Counted from the stretch's first letter, positions 7,202 to 16,091 are shown. The stretch: 24,965 nt of DNA from Anaerolineales bacterium UBA832 (GCA_002296125.1 DBHI01000040.1:4840-29804); one strand, 5' to 3'. The notes: generated by a model from the sequence alone, not told the origin. Made by a program: numbers and translations.

Positions 7202-8560
7202 TTAATCGAGCTCTTCTAAAATCTTTCTGTAATCTGTCATATCATTAATCTCATATACAATACTATCATCCCACTCAATCCATTCGACACAGCCTTTATA
7301 TTTGTCAACGACATTACGACCGCCAATATCCCCTTTTATCATCAACAATTCTGACCAAATATCACGATCAAACAGAACAGGATTAGCTTGTTTTCCATTC
7401 ACTTTAGGAGCAACTATCAATGCTGCAGTCTCATAATATTTTAAAATTAACGCATTAATCAAATCAGAATCTACAAATGGTTGATCAGCCAATAAAAAAA
7501 TAACTGCGCCAATATCATCATCTAAAGACTTAAGACCAATTTTCAAAGATTCACTCTGACCAATAGACCAATTCTCATTTTTTACAGTCTCCACACCAAC
7601 ATGCCGCAAACTACTGACAACTTCTTTATGTCTATTGCCAACAACCACCTTGATAGTATTTACCTTACTTTTCATGGATACTTTAACTGAATGACCTACT
7701 AATGTATCATCCCCCCATGGCAACAACTGTTTAATACCAAGATTTGGATCCATTCGAGTAGATCCACCTGCAGCCAATACAATTGAAGCCACTTTACTGA
7801 ACCGCATAAAACTCTTAGTTGAATCCAACAAGCTACCAATCAACACTTCATTAGCGCCACCCTCCATCAGCAAATTAGCCGTGTTAATTGCAAATGTATT
7901 ATCATCAGAAGTTTTCACTTTGTTAATAAATGGCAACCACCTAGATTTGTCAGGAACCATTTTCATACCACCAATAGGACTAAGAAAGACATCTGATACA
8001 ATTTCTGGCGTCACTTTTGATTCAGTATCAACATTGGCAATTCTAGATACTATTTGCGGCCTATGCACGTTAATTTCATTTAACTTCTTACCAAAAATAT
8101 CAGAACCAACTACTGAAATTACCATCGTAGTATCTGTAGGAATAACTGGTTCGTGGTTATCAGGAGCCTTAAATGGACGCATTCTCGAACCATCTGCCTC
8201 AACAATAATTGTACATTTGCTCAATTTACCAATACGATAAAGATCATTAATAATTTGAGGTTCAAGACCATAAGCTTTATCACTATCTTGACTAACTAGT
8301 CCTGTAACTAATATATTAGGGATATAATCCAACATAGAAAATAACCTCACGATATCATCAGTATGCTGACCCAAAACAATATGGTTTTTTGCCAATTTAG
8401 TTTGAGCAGCAAAAATACGTGTGGTTGTAGTAGTGATGACTTTATGTCCAGCATCTACCAATTGTTCAGCCAACCTAAACATCAAAGTTGTTTTACCACC
8501 GGCACCAACTATTGAAATCAATTCAGATGATCCTAATCGCAATAATAGAGGCAAATTCAT
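7202..8560 (-). CDS. YqeC-YgfJ fusion: selenium-dependent hydroxylase accessory protein with MobA/MocA-like nucleotidyltransferase
   Basis: Two families usually encoded separately are joined in 452 aa. Residues 1 to about 245 are YqeC-like: a nucleotide-binding loop VGAGGKTT (18-25), ITTTTTRIF (42-50), EADGSR (121-126) and KAPDNHEPVIP (131-141). Residues about 257-452 are a MobA-like NTP transferase of the MocA/YgfJ group: LAAGGSTRM (262-270), KQLLPWG, LADQP (357-361, metal-binding Asp) and GDIGGR (410-415). MocA-type enzymes attach CMP to molybdopterin cofactor; YgfJ and YqeC are linked by co-occurrence to selenium-containing molybdenum hydroxylases. It lies 12 nt after yqeB in the same operon as the hydroxylase subunits. 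The link to selenium is from known family associations, not from this sequence. AGGA about 11 nt upstream supports the ATG. Confidence 0.9.
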   Translation of the reverse strand: MNLPLLLRLGSSELISIVGAGGKTTLMFRLAEQLVDAGHKVITTTTTRIFAAQTKLAKNHIVLGQHTDDIVRLFSMLDYIPNILVTGLVSQDSDKAYGLEPQIINDLYRIGKLSKCTIIVEADGSRMRPFKAPDNHEPVIPTDTTMVISVVGSDIFGKKLNEINVHRPQIVSRIANVDTESKVTPEIVSDVFLSPIGGMKMVPDKSRWLPFINKVKTSDDNTFAINTANLLMEGGANEVLIGSLLDSTKSFMRFSKVASIVLAAGGSTRMDPNLGIKQLLPWGDDTLVGHSVKVSMKSKVNTIKVVVGNRHKEVVSSLRHVGVETVKNENWSIGQSESLKIGLKSLDDDIGAVIFLLADQPFVDSDLINALILKYYETAALIVAPKVNGKQANPVLFDRDIWSELLMIKGDIGGRNVVDKYKGCVEWIEWDDSIVYEINDMTDYRKILEELD

Positions 8561-8572
8561 AGAGCTATATTC

Positions 8573-9379
8573 CTAATGAGATTTCAGACAAATGCTATAT
8601 AATATTGATTCCAAGACGCCACCCCCAATTGCCAAGGCTTTATCAGATATCGTATAACAATACTCAACAATATTACGTGGATCAACATCAGCAATTTTTT
8701 CATTTCTAGATACTTCTATTCCATCTTGAATTAAACCCCGTAATACACCGGATACCTGCACTAACACCTCTTCAGTATTAACAACTGCTATACAATCACC
8801 AACCAATAAGCTATCACCAATTTCAGCACAATTACTTATCCTACCTGTACATGGTGCTCTTACAACTCTGTTACCCTTCACTCCGTTAACTTGTTCAGGA
8901 ACACCAGTATCTGGAATAGCCTGTGCTCCTTTGTCATAAAATGCCTTTCCTAAACTATGTCCGCGCTTAGTCTCTATGACAACATCACAATTTTCACCAA
9001 CTACAAAACCTGGCCCTAAACCAACAACAAAATAATCAGTGTCATAATCACTATCTATGTCTCTTTTTAACATTCTAGCATCAACTATAAAACCGGGATT
9101 CAAGTATTCAATACTTGCACCTTTTGGATCAACAATTACTGGAATAACGTCCCTACTTAAAGTGGGAACGTCTCCAATATCAGATCTTCTAAATATAACA
9201 CCTTCTACGATATGTTCACCCGAAATTATTGCCTGTGATGCAGAAACACTTCTACGGACAGATCTTGGATTTTCAAGTTCTAACACAATAATTCTACATC
9301 CTGCTCTAAACAACCTATAGATTACACCAGTAGCAAGATCACCACCCCCACGTACTATGATAGTACTATCTGTTAACAT
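8573..9379 (-). CDS. yqeB: YqeB/EF2563-family selenium-dependent molybdenum hydroxylase accessory protein
   Basis: 268 aa. The N-terminus has a dinucleotide-fold-like RGGGDLATGVIYRL (10-23). The middle carries GLGPGFVVGENCDVVIETKRGHSLG, and the C-terminal half carries VVRAPCTGRI and a Gly-rich ALAIGGGVLES. This is the YqeB pattern, a family that co-occurs with SelD and YqeC in genomes whose molybdenum hydroxylases carry a labile selenium ligand. Its biochemical step is not established. The ATG overlaps the end of the molybdopterin subunit in ATGTTAA (7 nt), which indicates translational coupling and a shared job in maturing that enzyme. One Cys (C28) is near the nucleotide-binding region; I do not assign it a role. 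Confidence 0.9.
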   Translation of the reverse strand: MLTDSTIIVRGGGDLATGVIYRLFRAGCRIIVLELENPRSVRRSVSASQAIISGEHIVEGVIFRRSDIGDVPTLSRDVIPVIVDPKGASIEYLNPGFIVDARMLKRDIDSDYDTDYFVVGLGPGFVVGENCDVVIETKRGHSLGKAFYDKGAQAIPDTGVPEQVNGVKGNRVVRAPCTGRISNCAEIGDSLLVGDCIAVVNTEEVLVQVSGVLRGLIQDGIEVSRNEKIADVDPRNIVEYCYTISDKALAIGGGVLESILYSICLKSH

Positions 9380-11571
9380 TTAAAGTTGCTTATACCTCTC
9401 AACACCCTTTCTGGAGTTAGAGGAAAATCATCAAACCAAACTCCAGTAGCATCATATACGGCTGCAGTAACAGCTGGTGCATATGGCAAAAATGGCATTT
9501 CAGCTACTCCTCTCAAACCCCATGGACCTTGTGGATCAGCACATTCCAGTATTACAGAATCTACTCTATCAGGAACGTCTAATGAAGTAGGAATCAGATA
9601 ATTAGAAAATTTCGATGTTTTAACATACCCATCCTTGACTATTAAATTCTCCATAAGAGTATATCCATGCGCTTGCACCACAGCCCCTTCTATTTGTCCA
9701 ACCACCTGAGTAGGATTTATTGCCTTACCAACATCATCAACTGATACAACGTCTAACACATTAATATGACCTGTTTCAATATCAACTTCGACAGAAACTG
9801 ACTGAGCTACATACCCATATGTAATATTTGGATCACATTCTCCAGTATGAGGATCTAATGCTGTAGTTTCACGAGGAACAAACCTGTATTCACCAATAGC
9901 TGGTCTTTCTTCTGACATCCAATTCTTCAGAGCTAAATCGACTGCCCCCTTAATACTATTTCCAGCCATAAAAGTTAATCTAGATGCCGAAGCACTACCT
10001 GAATTTTTGGTCATTGAAGAATCCGCATCACCTAATCTAACCATATCAATACTAACTCCGCATGCTTCAGCAACCATTTGTACAAAAGCTGTATGAGCAC
10101 CTTGACCACAATCCGCACCAGCATGATGCAATACAACATTTTCAATCTCAGAACCGCCATGAATTTCAACTTTGGCCCAACATTCTTCTGGAAAACCAAA
10201 GGAAAATCCAATGTTCTTTAATGCACAAGCAAATCCATGACCTTTCCTTATATTAATATCATCATTATCACTAATAGAAATTGTTGGCCATTCTGATCGT
10301 CTTTCACATTCATCAACTACTTGTCTAATCGTTACACCTTTAGGATACACATGATTAAACTGACCAATTGTTCCATCACTTATTAAATTAACTTTTCGCA
10401 TTTTAACGGGATCAATACCCAACTTGTCAGCCAATTTGTTCACTTGACTCTCCGCTGCAAAAGCACCCTGGGGACCACCAAATCCTCTAAAAGCACCACT
10501 AGGAACATTATTAGTATACACTGCATAAGCATCAACTTTAACATATGGTATATCGTATGGACCAGTACATTGCAAAGTAGCATTTCCTAGAACCTTAGCG
10601 GAAGTGTATTCATAAGCACCTGCATCAGCAACCATCTCTACTTCAGCCGCAATAATTTTACCATTCGAATCAGCTCCCCATTTTGCTTCAATCTTATAAG
10701 GGTGGCGCTTATGATGACCTATAATTGATTCTTCTCGACTCCAAACAATGCGTACAGGGCGCAATATACCCTGTTGCGACAATTTCCACGAAGCTAAAGC
10801 TAAAACTATCTGTATAGAAATATCTTCTCTACCACCAAAAGCTCCACCAATTGCTGGATGAATAATTCTCACCTGCTCCACTGGAACCTGCAAAGCATGA
10901 GCTATTTGTTTCTGTTCTTCATGAATCCATTGACCAGCTGCTTCAACTGTAATTCGACCTTCCGTATCAATATATGATAGGCCTGCTTCAGGTTGCAAAT
11001 ATGCATGCTCCTGCCACGGAGTACGATATGAACTTTCTACAATCACATCACATGTATTCCAAACACCTGTAAAATCACCTTTACGAATCTTATTATGCTT
11101 AATGATATTTGATTCACGATCTTCAAACAGTAAGGGTGCATCTGGCTGCATAGCCTTGTATGGATCAGTTAAGACTGGTAAGTCTTGCCACTTGATAGAA
11201 ATAAGATCACGTGCCTTAGATGCTATCTTCTCAGTTTCTGCTACCACAACTGCTACTTGATCCCCTATGAACCTTGCTACATCTGCACCCAATTTATTAG
11301 ATCCAGGTCCAACTAAAACAGGCTGATCGTTATTAATTAATCCATACTCATTTAATGGCACATCTTTAGCCGTAAGAACAGCTACCACTCCTGGGTATGA
11401 TCTAGCTTTACTAGTATCTATTTCTACAATCTGAGCATGTGGTTTTCCAGAAAACAATATCTTCATATGAAGCATATCGTCTGCCATAATATCAGCTGGA
11501 AACAAAGTTTTTCCAGTAACTTTGTCTAAAGCATCTATTCTAGGTATATCAGCTCCAATTATTCTACTCAT
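9373..11571 (-). CDS. xanthine dehydrogenase-family molybdopterin-binding (large) subunit
   Basis: The catalytic subunit of a molybdenum hydroxylase, which inserts water-derived oxygen into an N-heterocycle or aldehyde. From MSRIIGADIPR it is 732 aa. The first domain (about 1-130) begins RIDALDKVTGKTLFPADI. Cofactor motifs follow: GGAFGGRED (242-250), GAFRGFGGPQGAF (359-371) and AGADCGQGAHT (484-494). The catalytic Glu is E691 in GLRGVAEMPFLP. The AFRGFGGPQ loop is xanthine dehydrogenase-like and lacks the CO dehydrogenase Cys loop. I chose the ATG at 11571 because an upstream frame start would overlap the preceding gene by 35 nt and add 18 residues with no family counterpart. The substrate is unknown; purine, nicotinate or other heterocycles are possible. 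Confidence 0.95.
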   Translation of the reverse strand: MSRIIGADIPRIDALDKVTGKTLFPADIMADDMLHMKILFSGKPHAQIVEIDTSKARSYPGVVAVLTAKDVPLNEYGLINNDQPVLVGPGSNKLGADVARFIGDQVAVVVAETEKIASKARDLISIKWQDLPVLTDPYKAMQPDAPLLFEDRESNIIKHNKIRKGDFTGVWNTCDVIVESSYRTPWQEHAYLQPEAGLSYIDTEGRITVEAAGQWIHEEQKQIAHALQVPVEQVRIIHPAIGGAFGGREDISIQIVLALASWKLSQQGILRPVRIVWSREESIIGHHKRHPYKIEAKWGADSNGKIIAAEVEMVADAGAYEYTSAKVLGNATLQCTGPYDIPYVKVDAYAVYTNNVPSGAFRGFGGPQGAFAAESQVNKLADKLGIDPVKMRKVNLISDGTIGQFNHVYPKGVTIRQVVDECERRSEWPTISISDNDDINIRKGHGFACALKNIGFSFGFPEECWAKVEIHGGSEIENVVLHHAGADCGQGAHTAFVQMVAEACGVSIDMVRLGDADSSMTKNSGSASASRLTFMAGNSIKGAVDLALKNWMSEERPAIGEYRFVPRETTALDPHTGECDPNITYGYVAQSVSVEVDIETGHINVLDVVSVDDVGKAINPTQVVGQIEGAVVQAHGYTLMENLIVKDGYVKTSKFSNYLIPTSLDVPDRVDSVILECADPQGPWGLRGVAEMPFLPYAPAVTAAVYDATGVWFDDFPLTPERVLRGISNFKC

Positions 11572-11590
11572 ATTATTAACTTTATAACTC

Positions 11591-13027
11591 TCATATAATT
11601 TCTGCAGCTTTTTCAATTGCCTCAAATATCTTGTAATATCCTGTACACCTACACAAATTTCCGGTTATAGCTTCTTCCGCCTGGTTTCTACTAGGACTAG
11701 AGACCTCGGAAACCAATTTCACACATGACATTATCAAACCAGGTGTACAATAACCACACTGTACGGCACCACAATCAATGAATGACTGTTGAATAGGATG
11801 CAAAGAATCTTTACCAGCAATACCCTCAATAGTAGTTATTTCAGAACCATGTGCTCTAGGAGCTGGAACCAAACACGACATTACTGCTTCACCATCTAGA
11901 TACACCGTACACGCACCACACTCTCCTTCACTACACCCTTCTTTTGTTCCCACAAGACCTAAATCATCCCTCAACATATGTAACAAAGTCTTGTAACCAG
12001 CATCTACAACATCATGTTCAATACCATTAACAACGGTAGAAATTGTAGGTGTATCAACATTCTCTTCTGATATCCATGATCTTGATATAACATCAATATC
12101 ATGTTCTTTTTCAATACCACTGCCTAGCAGAACAGGATTGTCCGGTAAATCATCTATGATACCCTCAGATAAAATTGATTCAAATGACCTCGCTGTCAAT
12201 ACCCTAACCATAGTCTTCCTATAATCGGCAGAACTCCTCAAATCGTCTATTGGTGTCACAATCTCACAGATATTATCTACGACACAATTAACAAGTTCAC
12301 TATCAATTACATGTCCAATTAACAATTTCTCCGCTTCTTTTGCTCTGACAATAGTAGGAGCAACAGATCCTAGTGTAATACGAGCATCCTTACAAACTCT
12401 ACTATCCTTATTTTCAAAACCTAATAATAAACATACATTAACTACTGCTATCGCTTGAGCCTTTCGAAGGCCTAATTTTTTAAATACACCCCTAACATCA
12501 TCTCCTAAACTAGAAAATGTTATTTCTGTCAATATTTCATCAGTCCTCATTACAGTCTTTCGTACACCTAGATAAAAATCAGATAGTTTTACTTTACGTA
12601 CTGAATTTAACGATGTCAATGTCACAGTTGCATCCATTGCCATTAAAGGAGTAATTGTGTCATTCGCTGGTGAGGCTGTGATCAAATTACCAGCAATAGT
12701 AGATCTATTCCTAATTTGAGGAGCACCAACTTCCCAACAAGCTTGCGCAAGAGGCAGAGCATAATTGCGAATTGTACTAGATGCTACACATTGATTATGA
12801 GTAACCAGAGGACCCAAAGAAATGACTCCTTTAGAATCACGCCGTATACTATCCAGCCCATTAATTCTGGAGATATCGATTAAAGTATTAACATCTGGAT
12901 GCATTCTACGGTCAAGTTCAACAATCATGTCAGTTCCACCTGCTACTATGCGCGCAAGACGACCTTTTGATTGCAATATTTCCAATGCTTCTTCTATAGA
13001 ATCAACTAAATGATAATTATTCCACAT
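11591..13027 (-). CDS. fused FAD-binding and [2Fe-2S] subunit of the molybdenum hydroxylase
   Basis: A 478-aa electron-transfer subunit. Residues 1 to about 290 are the CoxM/FAD-binding type: VAGGTDM (28-34), GAPQIRNRSTIAGNLITASPANDT (101-124, pyrophosphate and flavin contacts) and the C-terminal FAD lobe. After a linker (about 290-325), residues about 327-478 are the CoxS type. These hold a plant-type [2Fe-2S] site (C365, C370, C373, C385) and a second cluster (C424, C427, C459, C461). Electrons from the Mo site would pass through both clusters to FAD. In eukaryotic XDH the order is Fe-S then FAD, and in many bacteria these are separate genes; here the order is reversed. AGGAAG 5 nt upstream supports the ATG, which overlaps the CYTH gene by 11 nt. 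The large subunit follows after 19 nt. Confidence 0.95.
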   Translation of the reverse strand: MWNNYHLVDSIEEALEILQSKGRLARIVAGGTDMIVELDRRMHPDVNTLIDISRINGLDSIRRDSKGVISLGPLVTHNQCVASSTIRNYALPLAQACWEVGAPQIRNRSTIAGNLITASPANDTITPLMAMDATVTLTSLNSVRKVKLSDFYLGVRKTVMRTDEILTEITFSSLGDDVRGVFKKLGLRKAQAIAVVNVCLLLGFENKDSRVCKDARITLGSVAPTIVRAKEAEKLLIGHVIDSELVNCVVDNICEIVTPIDDLRSSADYRKTMVRVLTARSFESILSEGIIDDLPDNPVLLGSGIEKEHDIDVISRSWISEENVDTPTISTVVNGIEHDVVDAGYKTLLHMLRDDLGLVGTKEGCSEGECGACTVYLDGEAVMSCLVPAPRAHGSEITTIEGIAGKDSLHPIQQSFIDCGAVQCGYCTPGLIMSCVKLVSEVSSPSRNQAEEAITGNLCRCTGYYKIFEAIEKAAEII

Positions 13028-13667
13028 AATTCTTCCTGATACTTTTATAGTCCTCTATCGCTTTCGCAGCCCTCGATAATTTAGCAACATGTGTGATGCA
13101 AAAACCATCATCTTCAATTTCGTTACATATTTCATCTAAAATAAACAGGTTATTCATATTATGTATTTCAACCTCAAGAATACTGAACATATCTAATTCT
13201 AGATTATCATAGAATACTCTTACAACATCAAGACTCAAAATACCAACGTTAACTTTCTCAAAGTATATATCCCTAATATGACGATTCTGCCGCAATTGAA
13301 ACTTTAATTCTAGGACCTTATTTTCTATAATTCTTTCTAATAGATGAACAGCATAAGCATTTTTCCACCTAGTAATATCTACAATGTCTTCATCAATTTC
13401 AAATTCAAATTCATTTCTCACTGAAAATCTAGGATGGTTAGATTTACTAGACTTAATAGTAACAAAATGATTATTAAGAATATGTCGCAATCTTAACTTA
13501 TATCCTGCAGACCAAATATCATTGTTAATAGTATCATAATAATCATCAACAACTTTATGTTCAGAGACTATACCTATTCCATATTCTCCAATACATTGAC
13601 AATCATAATATTTTCCAAACAATTTATTGTTCGGTATTTTAAAGCTAACTTCAATTTCCATCATCAT
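13017..13667 (-). CDS. CYTH-domain protein (triphosphate tunnel metalloenzyme superfamily)
   Basis: About 216 aa forming one CYTH domain, the fold of class IV adenylate cyclase and thiamine/inorganic triphosphatases that binds triphosphates and Mg2+ in a beta tunnel. Tunnel strands with alternating charged residues are visible: EIEVSFK at the N-terminus, DDYYDT, YKLRLRH, VTIKSSK, RNEFEFEID, LELKFQLRQNR, LDVVRVFYDN and LEVEIHN. The start is one of three successive ATGs (13667, 13664, 13661) that overlap the end of the thioesterase gene; MEIEVSF at the N-terminus is standard. It overlaps the hydroxylase FAD gene by 11 nt, so it is made from the same mRNA. Its substrate is unknown. Confidence 0.8.
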   Translation of the reverse strand: MMMEIEVSFKIPNNKLFGKYYDCQCIGEYGIGIVSEHKVVDDYYDTINNDIWSAGYKLRLRHILNNHFVTIKSSKSNHPRFSVRNEFEFEIDEDIVDITRWKNAYAVHLLERIIENKVLELKFQLRQNRHIRDIYFEKVNVGILSLDVVRVFYDNLELDMFSILEVEIHNMNNLFILDEICNEIEDDGFCITHVAKLSRAAKAIEDYKSIRKNYVE

Positions 13668-14130
13668 TAATACGCCATCCAATCTCTTTGAATTCCGAAG
13701 AATCTACAATTGATTGAGGGACATTCACCAATGTTGCAAATGCTTCAGCACATATTTTTCCATTATCAAGATATATGTAACCATCTGCTTTGAGCCTGCT
13801 ACTACTCAATTGAATAATCTTTCCCATTACCCTAAGATCATTTTCTACTGGAACAGGTAAACGATATTTTATATTAAGCTTCACTGTCATCATAAATCGA
13901 TTACTGTCACCAATCATTGCAGTCCTACTACAAACCTCATCTAACACAGACGATATGATTCCACCATGTACAATGCCTGGATACCCTTGGTAATCTACAG
14001 GAAAATTACAATGAGTCCAAACCTCATCAATACCATTATCATAAAATGACAATCTTAGACCAATATGATTATCAATTCCACATACAAAACAATTGTCAGA
14101 GTTGGGTTGTTTGTACTGAGATTGCCGCAT
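13651..14130 (-). CDS. PaaI-like hotdog-fold thioesterase
   Basis: About 159 aa. The N-terminal NCFVCGIDNHIGLRLSF and the central YPGIVHGGIISSVLDEV (hot-dog helix with the HGG motif) are typical of the PaaI/4HBT acyl-CoA thioesterases. KLNIKYRLPVPVENDLRV is the following beta strand pair. Members hydrolyse acyl-CoA or acyl-ACP thioesters; the acyl group here is unknown. The stop of the upstream racemase frame and this ATG sit in TGATTATG, so translation would be coupled to the racemase pseudogene. A TTG two codons earlier is the alternative start. It overlaps the CYTH gene at its 3' end. Confidence 0.85.
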   Translation of the reverse strand: MRQSQYKQPNSDNCFVCGIDNHIGLRLSFYDNGIDEVWTHCNFPVDYQGYPGIVHGGIISSVLDEVCSRTAMIGDSNRFMMTVKLNIKYRLPVPVENDLRVMGKIIQLSSSRLKADGYIYLDNGKICAEAFATLVNVPQSIVDSSEFKEIGWRINDDGN

Positions 14131-14132
14131 AA

Positions 14133-14921
14133 TCAACAGGAATTATTAAATGATTCACACAATTTTTCAGGTGAAGTATATCTGATTAATGAACGTGCTA
14201 AAATTAAAGTTGGATCAACTATGTGTATATTATCTATCATATCTTCTTTAATAACCAAAGGAATCTCTGTACATCCAGAAACTATCAACTCAGCTCCTTT
14301 AGCAACTAGTTCTGACGCAGCATACAATAAATCATTACGAGCACGATCACTGTGTATATCTGGATTAGCTTTTATACCGTACTCTTTATCAACTATTGAA
14401 GGATGAACAACATTATTCTGAGTGTGATAATCAGGTAATACGGCACACATATCTTGTGACATTAGACATTCTGAATAAACACGAGATTCAACTGCACCAT
14501 TGGTCCCTAAAACACCAACATTAGTTACCTCTGGCCAATTAGATTTTATATAAGCAACAGTTTCAACAATCATATTTACCAATTTTACTTTACTTTCTCT
14601 CCGATCAATATCCTGCAATATAATTTTCCATATAGGGTTTGCATGCACGCTATTACAAGATATACCTATAACACCATCTCCAACATCTTCCAGACTTTTA
14701 ACAATATCAGCTATAGCCAGTCCTGGATTTATCGAAATCCTTCCCTACAAATAGTCTGTACGATCAACTACATATGACCACAGCGACATAAAAATCAAAG
14801 AAATATGATCTTGATCCATAAAAGCATGTGTCTGTTTAATTCTTTTGTTAGCTAGATCAATACCAGCCTGAGGACCTAAACCACCTACTATTCCAATGAC
14901 AGAACTCTTATCATAAATCAA
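14133..14921 (-). pseudogene. aspartate/glutamate racemase-family gene interrupted by one in-frame TAG
   Basis: A single unshifted frame encodes a whole Asp/Glu racemase: SSVIGIVGGLGPQAGIDLANK at the N-terminus, DRTDYL, NPGLAIADIV, the first catalytic Cys in GISCNS (codon 89) and the second in VSGCTEIPL (codon 217). Codon 59, at 14747-14745, is TAG, in the DRTxxLLG region where relatives have a sense codon. These enzymes use two cysteines to invert acidic amino acids. The first start for the 3' part is GTG at 14648, and a product from it would lack C89. TAG is a genuine stop elsewhere in the window (21532-21534, 23325-23327), so readthrough is unlikely. The likely start is TTG 14921, 3 nt after the LysM gene stop. 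The break looks recent because both halves read cleanly. A sequencing error or a low-frequency variant remains possible. Confidence 0.82.
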
Positions 14922-14924
14922 TAC

Positions 14925-16091
14925 TTAATCCTCATTAGATGTTTCTGTAATATTAATTCCTATACCACTCCATGTAAAAGTTCTCACCTCAGATGTAATT
15001 CCAGCAGGCTCATACAAAGGCAAACCTTCAGAACTTACACCTACTTGTCTAGCAGTTACCACTGACCATCTAAAAACATGGGGAACTGATTCAGATGGTT
15101 TCATATCTACATTAAGAACATATCTGGTAGTAATCGTAGAATCCTGAATTCTTTTAGCCTTTCCAGATGTTACATCTTCAACTGTCACCAAATAAACTTC
15201 ATCCTCCCTCAAATTTGCTATACCCGTCCACTGTAAACTAACCGCCTGTTCCACATACGATATAGCCTGACCATCTGACGGATTCAACAAATTAGGAGCC
15301 GGATATGGTGGAAGCGAAGTTTCTGTAGGAGTAGGTCCGGACGTTGGTAATGGCATATCAATTGGAATGGTTAAAGATTCACCAATTGAGATAGCATAAT
15401 CTGGAGGTAATTTACCATTCACTTCAGCCATAGACTTAAAACTTACTCCAAAATATGCTGCTATACTGGACAAACTCTCCCCTGCAGAAACTACATGAAC
15501 TGGACGAGCTGCTTGCGTTAATGCCAAGGGTACCATAGTAGATGTAATCGTCGGAGCAGGCGTAGCAGTAGGAACAGGAACCAATACTTCTTGACCAACA
15601 AGTAATGGACAGGATTGGGTAAATCCATTCAACTGAAGTACACTCTGTACTGATACATCATAAGTTACAGCAATCAATATACAATTGTCTCCTTCTATTA
15701 CTTTATGTACTATTGGAGGCAAAGAAGTACTCGTAGGCAATTTAGTAGGTATCTTCGTCGGAGATTGAGTAAATGTTGGCACTGACGTTGCAGACGGTGT
15801 AATAGTAGCTGTAGATTCTAAAAATGGATTGTTGCCGGATGACACCAACAACAACGCTAAACCACCTAAAACCATAAAGGTAATTGCTCCAATTATCACA
15901 GTAACAGGAACATTTACACTTGACTTTCTAACTTTCTCCGAGGAGGCAGGTATTTCTGCATTAGATTGAATATCATCACTAGCTAATTCAGCACCACAAA
16001 CTAAACACTTAGTCGCTGCGGAACCAACATTCGACTCACATATAGGACATATTCTAGACTGACCAAAACTACTTAATTTAGATTTCTTCAT
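14925..16091 (-). CDS. zinc-ribbon, single-pass membrane protein with two LysM domains
   Basis: About 388 aa from MKKSKLSSF. A cytoplasmic zinc ribbon (C15, C18, C29, C32 in CPIC...CLVC) comes first, then one transmembrane helix (about 61-84). Outside the membrane there are Thr/Pro/Ser-rich linkers, LysM 1 (about 128-172, HKVIEGDNCILIAVTYDVSV) and LysM 2 (about 197-244, VHVVSAGESLSSIAAYFGVS). A C-terminal beta-sandwich-like domain (about 268-388) contains LLNPSDGQAISYVEQAVSLQW. LysM binds N-acetylglucosamine polymers such as peptidoglycan. The protein would tether the envelope to something read by the zinc ribbon. I do not know its specific role. An alternative TTG start at 16106 would add five residues. 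Confidence 0.85.
   Translation of the reverse strand: MKKSKLSSFGQSRICPICESNVGSAATKCLVCGAELASDDIQSNAEIPASSEKVRKSSVNVPVTVIIGAITFMVLGGLALLLVSSGNNPFLESTATITPSATSVPTFTQSPTKIPTKLPTSTSLPPIVHKVIEGDNCILIAVTYDVSVQSVLQLNGFTQSCPLLVGQEVLVPVPTATPAPTITSTMVPLALTQAARPVHVVSAGESLSSIAAYFGVSFKSMAEVNGKLPPDYAISIGESLTIPIDMPLPTSGPTPTETSLPPYPAPNLLNPSDGQAISYVEQAVSLQWTGIANLREDEVYLVTVEDVTSGKAKRIQDSTITTRYVLNVDMKPSESVPHVFRWSVVTARQVGVSSEGLPLYEPAGITSEVRTFTWSGIGINITETSNED

Noticed and set aside
11572..11625. Upstream start for the molybdopterin subunit adding 18 residues (MRQLKKLQKLYESYK...).
   Set aside because: It would overlap the FAD/Fe-S gene by 35 nt, and the added Lys-rich stretch is the out-of-frame end of that gene. 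The ATG at 11571 gives the usual N-terminus.
14745..14747. TAG read as a sense codon (recoding, for example pyrrolysine) in the racemase gene.
   Set aside because: TAG serves as a normal stop at 21532-21534 and 23325-23327, this family has no known need for a special residue there, and I see no downstream recoding element. A nonsense mutation is simpler.
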